A DNA stretch of 14,705 bases from JACOUT01 sp964580865 (lineage in GTDB: Bacteria > Myxococcota > UBA727 > VGSZ01): contig CAZONM010000112.1 of assembly GCA_964580865.1 (NCBI GenBank), positions 1 through 14,705 on the forward strand, in the 5' to 3' direction. Shown in pieces: positions 1 to 5,790 of the stretch. The notes beneath the pieces were generated by a model. It did no database searches, was not told the DNA's origin, and saw only the letters and a program-made list of their open reading frames with translations. How positions within the stretch are numbered: position 1 is the first letter of the stretch; each line of letters begins with the position of its first letter. Made by a program: the position numbers and the translations under genes.

Positions 1-8
1 CGCCCGTC

Positions 9-950
9 GTGAGCACCCCGGGCGACCCGGGGGCGCTCGGCGCTTGGCTCAAGGCGCGCGCGCTCGCCGAGGGCTTCGACGACGCCGAGGTGGTCCCCGC
101 CGACACGCCGCTGGCCGACGCGCCGCGCCTGGCGGACGCGGTCGCCGCCGGCCGCCTCGACCCGTTCCCCTGGATGGCCGAGACCCTCGACCAGCGCACC
201 GACCTGCGCCGGCGCCTGCCGTGGGCCACCAGCGTGCTCGTGGTGGTGCAGAGCTACTACACCGGCGACCACGGCGACTTCCTCGACGCTGCGGTGCTGT
301 CGGGCACGGCCCGCGTCTCGCGCTACGCGTGGGGCAGCGATTACCACGGCTTCCTGCGCCGCCGCCTGCGCCGCCTGCGCCGCCAGCTGCTCGAGCGCGC
401 CGGCGGCGGGCGGTGCGCCCCCTTCCTGGACGTCGACGCGGTGCTCGAGCGCGCGTGGGCCAAGGCCGCGGGGCTCGGCTTCGTGGGCAAGAGCGGCCTC
501 TTGATCCACCGCGGGCTCGGCACGTGGACGTTCTTGGGCGGGCTCGCGACCGATCTCGACCTCGGCCCGTGCGCGCGGGCGCCCGTGACCGAGGCGTGCG
601 GCACGTGCACCGCGTGCCTCGACGCGTGCCCCACGGGCGCCATCGTGGCGCCCCACGTCGTCGACGCGCGCCGCTGCCTGGTCACCTGGAACATCGAGGA
701 GGCGGGCGACGCGCGCGGCGACGCGCCCGGCATGACCGGGCACGGGTGGGCCGCGGGCTGCGACGTGTGCCAAGAGGTGTGCCCGTGGAACCGCTTCGCC
801 AAGCGCACGTCCGAGCCGCGCTTCTTGCCTCGCCCCGGGCACGTCGCGTTCGACGCCGCCCACGCGCCCACCGACGTCGACGGTACGCCGCTGGCGCGCC
901 CGGGCGCAGCGGCGCTGCCGGCGCTGGCGGCGCGCGCCCTCAAGCCCTGA
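9..950 (+). CDS. queG: Epoxyqueuosine reductase QueG
   Basis: QueG performs the last step of queuosine synthesis, the cobalamin-dependent reduction of epoxyqueuosine to queuosine at tRNA position 34 (family knowledge). The 313-residue product shows both ferredoxin-like clusters: C197xxC200xxC203xxxC207P, then C251xxC254xxxC258PWN with C223 in between, the usual eight ligands of two [4Fe-4S] clusters. The core segment DVDAVLERAWAKAAGLGFVGKSG (about residues 141-163) matches the family's active-site stretch, with the probable catalytic Asp near residue 143. The protein ends soon after the second cluster, so it lacks the C-terminal HEAT-like domain of longer homologues such as the E. coli enzyme; such short forms exist. 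The start is GTG at 9, eight bases from the window edge, so an upstream start cannot be excluded. Its stop overlaps the convergent gene by 11 nt. Confidence 0.93.
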   Translation: MSTPGDPGALGAWLKARALAEGFDDAEVVPADTPLADAPRLADAVAAGRLDPFPWMAETLDQRTDLRRRLPWATSVLVVVQSYYTGDHGDFLDAAVLSGTARVSRYAWGSDYHGFLRRRLRRLRRQLLERAGGGRCAPFLDVDAVLERAWAKAAGLGFVGKSGLLIHRGLGTWTFLGGLATDLDLGPCARAPVTEACGTCTACLDACPTGAIVAPHVVDARRCLVTWNIEEAGDARGDAPGMTGHGWAAGCDVCQEVCPWNRFAKRTSEPRFLPRPGHVAFDAAHAPTDVDGTPLARPGAAALPALAARALKP

Positions 951-2205
951 CGACGGGCAGGGGCGGCAGCGGCGGCGCCTTGACGTTCGGAAACAGCGTG
1001 CCCGCGGCGACGAACGGCGCCAGGCCGTCGGCGAGCGCGTTGCCCGCGCGCCGCGCCACGTCGATCTGCGCGTCGTCGAGCATGCCCTCGCCGCGGTCGA
1101 CGTAGAGCAGCGCCGTGACGCGCTCGCCGACCACGATGGGGACCACCGCGAACGACGACGGCACCGAGAGCGCGAGGTGGCGAAACAGGATGCGCTCGGT
1201 GGTGGTGGGGTCGCCCGCGTTGCCGAGCGCCACGCGCTTCCAGGTCACGGCGCGCTCGAACACCGACGCGGCCGTGAGCGGCAAGAGCACGTCGCGCACA
1301 CGCTCGCGCCCCTGGTTCGGCGTGCGGCCGTCCCAGCCCACGGCGACGCTGTCGCGCACCAAGAACAACACCGCCGAGCGCAGCGGCGGCACCAACAGGC
1401 GCAGCACCTGCGGCGGCAGTGAGTCGCGCGCCTCCACCACGCTCGCGGGCGGCATGGTCGAGCGTAGGCGCTCGAGGTCCTCCAGCCGGTCGTCGGGGAA
1501 GCGCGGCGTCGACGACGGGCGCGTGTCCTTCAGGACCTGCTCGAGGGCGTTGGTCAGGTCGCTGCCCTCGCCGGGGCGCGTGTCGGGCACGGCGCCGAAC
1601 ATGGCGGCGACGCTGCGCGCGAGCTCGGAATTGCGCGGGTCGCCCACGGGCTCGGTGGCGGCGCCGAACACGCGCACCGGCTGATCCGGCGAGGGCGCCG
1701 GAAGCGCGTCGCCCTCGTCGCTGTGGGGCACGGCGTCCTTGCGGCGCGACGCCAGGAAGGCCGCGTCGGGGAGGACCCTGGGGATGCCGTAGGCGTCGTG
1801 GAGCGCGCCGAACAACACCCGCGGACGGATGGCACGCGGCTCCACTGCGAGCCCGCAGAAGAACGTGAGCCGCTCGAGCGCCTCGGTGTCCGAAGGGTCG
1901 AGCATGCCGACGACGAGGCGCGCGCGCTCCACGCGCAGGCCGATGGTGCGGTGCTTCTCGGCGAGGTGCTTGGTGAGCGCCCCGAGCGCGGCGGGGGGCG
2001 GTGTGCCCGCGAGCAGGTCCTCGGTGCCGTCGGTGGCGCCGAGCGCGCGGAACAGGTCCATGAGCTCGGCGTCGCTCACGAGGCCCGAGCGGTACAGGCG
2101 CTCCGCCAGGCGCACGCCCTGGTACGGCGCCCAGGCCATGAGCGCCTCGAGCTCCTGCGGGGTCACGAGGCCCCGCGCCAGCACGGCGTCGCGCAGCGCG
2201 TCCAC
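940..2205 (-). CDS. MshEN (GspE N-terminal-like) domain protein with C-terminal GAF-like domain
   Basis: A 421-residue cytosolic protein starting with GTG at 2205. Residues about 5-140 resemble the N-terminal domain of type II secretion / type IV pilus ATPases (MshEN/GSPII_E_N). They contain the RLAERLYRSGLVSDAEL helix pair and the later VGMLDPSDTEAL...FCGLAVEPRAIRPRVLFGALHDAYGI strand-helix unit. There is no Walker A or B and no ATPase domain. A Pro/Asp/Ser-rich linker (about 145-260) follows. A C-terminal alpha/beta domain (about 263-405) ending in VPIVVGERVTALLYVDRGEG and a terminal helix looks GAF-like. Some MshEN domains bind c-di-GMP through RLGxxLxxxG...Q motifs; here the Gly of RLG is Ala and the terminal Gln is absent, so binding is doubtful. 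It diverges from mnmA across 72 bp. The function is unknown; a sensory or regulatory role is an inference. Confidence 0.8.
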   Translation of the reverse strand: MDALRDAVLARGLVTPQELEALMAWAPYQGVRLAERLYRSGLVSDAELMDLFRALGATDGTEDLLAGTPPPAALGALTKHLAEKHRTIGLRVERARLVVGMLDPSDTEALERLTFFCGLAVEPRAIRPRVLFGALHDAYGIPRVLPDAAFLASRRKDAVPHSDEGDALPAPSPDQPVRVFGAATEPVGDPRNSELARSVAAMFGAVPDTRPGEGSDLTNALEQVLKDTRPSSTPRFPDDRLEDLERLRSTMPPASVVEARDSLPPQVLRLLVPPLRSAVLFLVRDSVAVGWDGRTPNQGRERVRDVLLPLTAASVFERAVTWKRVALGNAGDPTTTERILFRHLALSVPSSFAVVPIVVGERVTALLYVDRGEGMLDDAQIDVARRAGNALADGLAPFVAAGTLFPNVKAPPLPPLPVVRA

Positions 2206-2223
2206 GTGCCATGCCTACCACAC

Positions 2224-2238
2224 CTTTCGGGGCGAAAG
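2224..2238. promoter_or_regulatory. Short perfect inverted repeat in the divergent MshEN/mnmA intergenic region
   Basis: A CTTTCG arm and a CGAAAG arm are separated by three G residues, inside the 72-bp gap between two divergently starting genes. It lies about 20 bp upstream of the GTG of the minus-strand gene and about 40 bp upstream of the mnmA start. It could be an operator or an RNA hairpin in the leader of the minus-strand gene. No convincing -35/-10 pair was seen for either gene. A six-base arm in GC-rich DNA can arise by chance, although these arms are less GC-rich than their surroundings. Confidence 0.25.
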
Positions 2239-2277
2239 CCGCCTTGGCCCACACGCCCCGCCTGTCATGCTCGCCTC

Positions 2278-3465
2278 GTGGCCACGGAGGATCCGCCCGA
2301 TCTGCGCGCGGCGCGCTTCGTGCCGGCGCGCGCCGCGCACCCGCGGCGCGTGGTGGTGGCGCTGTCCGGCGGCGTCGACTCCTCCGTGGCTGCGTGGCTG
2401 TTGCGCGAGGCCGGTCACGAGGTCATCGGCGTCTCGCTGCGGCTGGCGCCCGACGCACCCACGACGGACGTCGGCGCGCTGGCCCAGCACCAGGGGCGCT
2501 GCTGCTCGGTGGACGACCTGAGCGACGCGCGGCGCGTGGCGGAGGCGCTCGGCATCCCCTTCCACGCGGTCGACGCGCGCGCGCGCTTCTATGACGCGGT
2601 GGTGCGCCCGTTCGCCGAGGCCTACCGCCAGGGCCTCACGCCCATCCCGTGCCTCGCATGCAACCACGAGATCAAGCTCGGCGATCTCTTGCGCACGGCG
2701 CGCTCGCTCGGCGCCGCGCTGGCCACGGGTCACTACGCGCGCAAGGTGTGGCGCGACGGGCGCGTCGCGTTGGCGCGCGCCGCCCACCGGGCGCGCGATC
2801 AGAGCTACTGGCTCTATGGAACGCCCGCAGAGGACATCGCGGACCTCGAGCTGCCCCTCGGGGAGCTCGACAAGCCGCTGGTGCGCGCGTTGGCGAAGCG
2901 GGCGGGCCTGCCGGTGGCGAGCAAGCCCGACAGCCAAGAGATCTGCTTCGTGCCCGACGGCGACCACGCGTCCGTCGTCGAGCAGGTCAGCGGCGGGGGC
3001 GTGGCCGGCGCGCTCCACGATGTGCGTGGCGCGGTCCTGCGCCAGCATGCGGGCGTGCACCACTTCACGGTCGGCCAGCGCCGTGGGACGGGCGTGTCGT
3101 CGGTGGTGCCGGGTGAGCGCCGCTACGTCGTCGACGTCGACGGACACACCGGGCGCGTGGTCGTCGGCGGCGCTCACGATCTGCGCGTGCGACGGGTGCG
3201 CGCCGCGCCGCTCCTCCTGGCGCAGCCGCTGCACACCTGGCCGAACACGGTGGCGGTGCAAGTGCGCGCGCGGCACAAGGCGCAGGCGGCGCGCTGGCGC
3301 GTGGACGGCGACGCCGTCGAGCTCGAGGTCGACGAGCCCATCGGCGGCGTGGCGCTCGGCCAGGCGGCCGTGTGCTACGACGGTGACGTCGTGCTCGGCG
3401 GTGGCGTCTTGATCGAGCGCGACGGGCCCTTTGCGCGCGCGCAGCGGCTCGCGGGGCCGGCGTGA
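2278..3465 (+). CDS. mnmA: tRNA-specific 2-thiouridylase MnmA
   Basis: MnmA adenylates and then thiolates C2 of the wobble uridine (U34) in Lys, Glu and Gln tRNAs, using sulfur from a persulfide relay (family knowledge). The 395-residue product has the PP-loop SGGVDSS (residues 30-36) and the GHYAR segment. The catalytic cysteine pair is C128 in TPIPCLACN and C223 in SQEICFVPDG. The C-terminal beta-barrel carries HHFTVGQRRGTG and EPIGGVALGQAAVCYDG. The position that is Asp in E. coli (DxxC) is Cys here, giving C125xxC128. The start was set at GTG 2278, which leaves about 24 residues before the first beta-strand. No good Shine-Dalgarno sequence is visible, and GTG 2320 is an alternative. The Hsp70-like gene follows 67 bp downstream on the same strand and may be co-transcribed. 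Confidence 0.94.
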   Translation: MATEDPPDLRAARFVPARAAHPRRVVVALSGGVDSSVAAWLLREAGHEVIGVSLRLAPDAPTTDVGALAQHQGRCCSVDDLSDARRVAEALGIPFHAVDARARFYDAVVRPFAEAYRQGLTPIPCLACNHEIKLGDLLRTARSLGAALATGHYARKVWRDGRVALARAAHRARDQSYWLYGTPAEDIADLELPLGELDKPLVRALAKRAGLPVASKPDSQEICFVPDGDHASVVEQVSGGGVAGALHDVRGAVLRQHAGVHHFTVGQRRGTGVSSVVPGERRYVVDVDGHTGRVVVGGAHDLRVRRVRAAPLLLAQPLHTWPNTVAVQVRARHKAQAARWRVDGDAVELEVDEPIGGVALGQAAVCYDGDVVLGGGVLIERDGPFARAQRLAGPA

Positions 3466-3532
3466 ACGGTCGGCGCGCGCCACCTCGTCAGCCGCGCGCG
3501 CTTGGACTATCGGGCTCGCCGTGGGGGTCGGC

Positions 3533-5056
3533 ATGACGTTCGGTATCGACTTCGGCACCACCCGGACCCTGGTGGCCTGCGCCGATCGCGGGAATTTTCC
3601 GGTGGTGTCGTTCCTCGACGAGGCGGGAGACGCGCACGAGCACGTGCCGAGCGTGGTGGCCACCCAGGGCGGCCGCCTGGTGTACGGCTTCGAGGCGCTC
3701 GCGGCCGCGCGCGACGGCGCGCCACTCGTGCGCAGCTTCAAGCGCGCGTTGGCGTCGCCCGACGTCACGTGCGACACGCCGGTGCGCGTGGGCGACGCGC
3801 AGGTCCCCATCCTCGAGCTCCTCACCGGGTTCCTCGCGCACGTGCGCCAGGCGCTGCGCACGTCGTCGAACGCGCCGCGGGCGGCCGCCGGCGCATCCTC
3901 CGCGGCGGTGGCGGTGCCGGCGCACGCGCACGGCGCGCAGCGCTTCATCACGCTCGAGGCCTTCCGCGCCGCCGGCTTCGAGGTCACGGCGCTGTTGAAC
4001 GAGCCCTCGGCCGCGGGCCTCGAGTACACGCACCGCCAAGAGCGCACGGTCACCGCGCGCCGCACGCGCGTGGTGGTGTACGACCTGGGCGGTGGCACCT
4101 TCGACGCGTCGCTGGTCAAGGTCGACGCCGGGCACCACGACGTGCTGGCCACGGCGGGCCTCAACCGCCTGGGCGGCGACGACTTCGATGAGGCGCTGTG
4201 CGAGCTCGCGTGCGCGCGCGCCGGCCTGCTCACAGGCGCGCTCTCGGCGCACGCGCGCGCCGCGCTCCTCGATCAGTGCCGCGACGTGAAGGAGCGCATC
4301 ACGCCACAGGCCCGCCGGGTCACCATCGACCTGAGCGCCGCTGGGCGCGGCGAGGTGCAGATCCCCGTCGACGACCTGTACGCGGCATGCGCGCCATTGG
4401 TGGAGCAGACCGTGAGCGCCATGGCGCCGCTCTTGCGCGGCCTCGACGACGGCGACGACCCCCTGGCCGACATCGCGGGCCTCTACCTCGTGGGCGGTGG
4501 CAGCGGGCTGCCGCTGGTGGCGCGCGTGCTCAAGGAGCGCTTCGGCCGCCGCGTGCACCGCTCGCCGTACCCCGCGGCGTCCACGGCCATCGGTCTCGCC
4601 ATCGCGGCCGACGGCGCGCTCGGCTTCTCGCTCGCCGATCGGTTCTCGCGCTGCTTCGGCGTGTTCCGCGAGCGTGACGGCGGGCGCGCGCTGGCCTTCG
4701 ATCCGATCTTCCTGCCCGACACGGCGCAGCCCACGGGACAGGCCTCGGTCATGGTCAGCCGGCGCTATCGCGCCGCGCACAACCTCGGGCACTTCCGCTT
4801 CGTCGAGTGCAGCCGCGTCGACGACGCCGGCGATCCCGTGGGTGACGTCATGCCGTTTGGCGACGTCCGCTTCCCCTTCGACCCGGCGCTGCGCGCGCGC
4901 GGCGATCTGGTCGGCGTGGTCGTGGAGCGGCGCGCCGACGGACCCGAGGTGGAGGAGCGCTACCTCATCGATCCCGCGGGCCTGGTCGAGGTGCAGATCG
5001 AGGACACGCGCACGGGCTTCGCGCGGTCGTTCCGCTTGGGGCGCGGCGCGCGCTAG
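3533..5056 (+). CDS. Hsp70-family protein, short (DnaK/HscC-like, no lid domain)
   Basis: A 507-residue Hsp70-type ATPase. The nucleotide-binding domain (about 1-370) shows phosphate-1 GIDFGTTRT (4-12), the SFKR region that usually carries the catalytic Lys, NEPSAAGLEY, phosphate-2 YDLGGGTFDAS (183-193) and the adenosine motif VGGGSGLPLV (320-329). The rest (about 371-507) matches only a diverged substrate-binding beta region. There is no helical lid and no EEVD-like tail, whereas DnaK is about 640 residues and HscC about 560. A small Ala/Ser/Arg-rich insertion sits near residues 113-128. ATG 3533 was chosen because a GGGGG ribosome-site-like run lies just upstream and the Hsp70 fold begins immediately. 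No J-protein or GrpE gene is nearby. It is probably a specialised chaperone; clients are unknown. The stop codon lies inside a 20-bp perfect palindrome. Confidence 0.88.
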   Translation: MTFGIDFGTTRTLVACADRGNFPVVSFLDEAGDAHEHVPSVVATQGGRLVYGFEALAAARDGAPLVRSFKRALASPDVTCDTPVRVGDAQVPILELLTGFLAHVRQALRTSSNAPRAAAGASSAAVAVPAHAHGAQRFITLEAFRAAGFEVTALLNEPSAAGLEYTHRQERTVTARRTRVVVYDLGGGTFDASLVKVDAGHHDVLATAGLNRLGGDDFDEALCELACARAGLLTGALSAHARAALLDQCRDVKERITPQARRVTIDLSAAGRGEVQIPVDDLYAACAPLVEQTVSAMAPLLRGLDDGDDPLADIAGLYLVGGGSGLPLVARVLKERFGRRVHRSPYPAASTAIGLAIAADGALGFSLADRFSRCFGVFRERDGGRALAFDPIFLPDTAQPTGQASVMVSRRYRAAHNLGHFRFVECSRVDDAGDPVGDVMPFGDVRFPFDPALRARGDLVGVVVERRADGPEVEERYLIDPAGLVEVQIEDTRTGFARSFRLGRGAR

Positions 5057-5064
5057 CGCGCGCC
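5045..5064. terminator. 20-bp perfect GC palindrome at the convergent hsp70-like/hemerythrin junction
   Basis: Arms GGCGCGCGC and GCGCGCGCC flank a central TA, giving a perfect palindrome that contains the TAG stop of the plus-strand gene (5054-5056). It ends 8 bp before the stop of the minus-strand hemerythrin gene. With no spacer, an RNA hairpin would have to sacrifice the central pairs as its loop. There is no U-tract on either side. A bidirectional transcription barrier at this 16-bp convergent gap is a reasonable inference, not a demonstrated terminator. Confidence 0.4.
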
Positions 5065-5072
5065 CCAGCGCG

Positions 5073-5687
5073 CTACAGCTCGATGGCGCGGCGCGGGCGC
5101 GCCTTCTCGTCGCCGTGGCGGGCGTCCATCTCGCGGCCGAGCTCGTCGAGCTCGTCGCGGCCGAGGCGCTGGGCCGCCAGTGGAAACAGCGACTCCTCCT
5201 CGAGCCGCATGTGCGCGTCGAGCAGGTTACGCAACGCGCGCGCCTCCACCGCGCCGGCGGCGAGATCGGGGCCGGTGCAGGAGCCGGCGATCAGGCCCGC
5301 CAGGAGTGGTCCGAGGTGCTCGAGCAGCTCCTCCATGCGATCGTGCCCGCGGCTGGTCGCGTCGATGACGGCGCGCTCGGCGTCGGCGAGCTCGACGCGC
5401 CGCAGGCGGGGAAACAGCCCCACCTCCTCGTCCTCGTCGTGCCACAACAACGGGCCCGCGAAGAACTCGCGCAAGGCCGACGCCGCCCTTGGGTCGGGGG
5501 CGCCGCGGCTGGCGGCGTCGAACAGGTCAGTGAGCGCCGCCATGGCGCGCCGAATCTCGACGTGAAAGGCGGTGAGGCGCTCGAGCGGCCCGGCGCCGCC
5601 GGAGCCGCTCGTGGGCGCTTGGTCGATCTGGGGCCCGGTGCCCTCGCGGTTGACGCGCGTCTTGCCCGAGCCCGGCCGCCTGGTCAT
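5073..5687 (-). CDS. Hemerythrin HHE cation-binding domain protein
   Basis: A 204-residue, probably cytosolic protein. After a polar N-terminal tail (about 1-33) it has a four-helix hemerythrin-like bundle with the expected diiron ligands: H42 (AFHVEIRR), H83 and E87 (WHDEDEEV), H115 (RGHDRMEE), and H159 with E163 (AHMRLEEE). Bacterial HHE proteins bind O2, NO or iron, or take part in redox stress responses or Fe-S repair; which applies here cannot be told from sequence. The ATG at 5687 was chosen because it begins just before the conserved bundle and the frame upstream is low-complexity Arg-rich sequence typical of a shadow. The Shine-Dalgarno sequence is weak (GCGGG). It lies 103 bp downstream of the metallopeptidase stop on the same strand, so read-through is possible, but no functional link is evident. 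Confidence 0.85.
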   Translation of the reverse strand: MTRRPGSGKTRVNREGTGPQIDQAPTSGSGGAGPLERLTAFHVEIRRAMAALTDLFDAASRGAPDPRAASALREFFAGPLLWHDEDEEVGLFPRLRRVELADAERAVIDATSRGHDRMEELLEHLGPLLAGLIAGSCTGPDLAAGAVEARALRNLLDAHMRLEEESLFPLAAQRLGRDELDELGREMDARHGDEKARPRRAIEL

Positions 5688-5790
5688 GCCCGCAGCCGAG
5701 CACCGACCGTGCCGCGATGCAAGCCCGCGCGCACGCGAACGGCGCGTCGCGGCCGCGCGTATTCGCACACGCGGTTGCTCGCGCTGGCGC

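Noticed and set aside
3472..3501. GC-alternating arms after mnmA that could form a terminator hairpin.
   Set aside because: The pairing relies only on GCGCGC alternation, which is common here and can pair in several registers. It also lies between two genes that may form an operon.
2215..4233. A 672-codon minus-strand frame across mnmA and the Hsp70-like gene.
   Set aside because: It is a shadow: the plus-strand frames encode intact MnmA and Hsp70 motifs, while this product has no recognisable domain.
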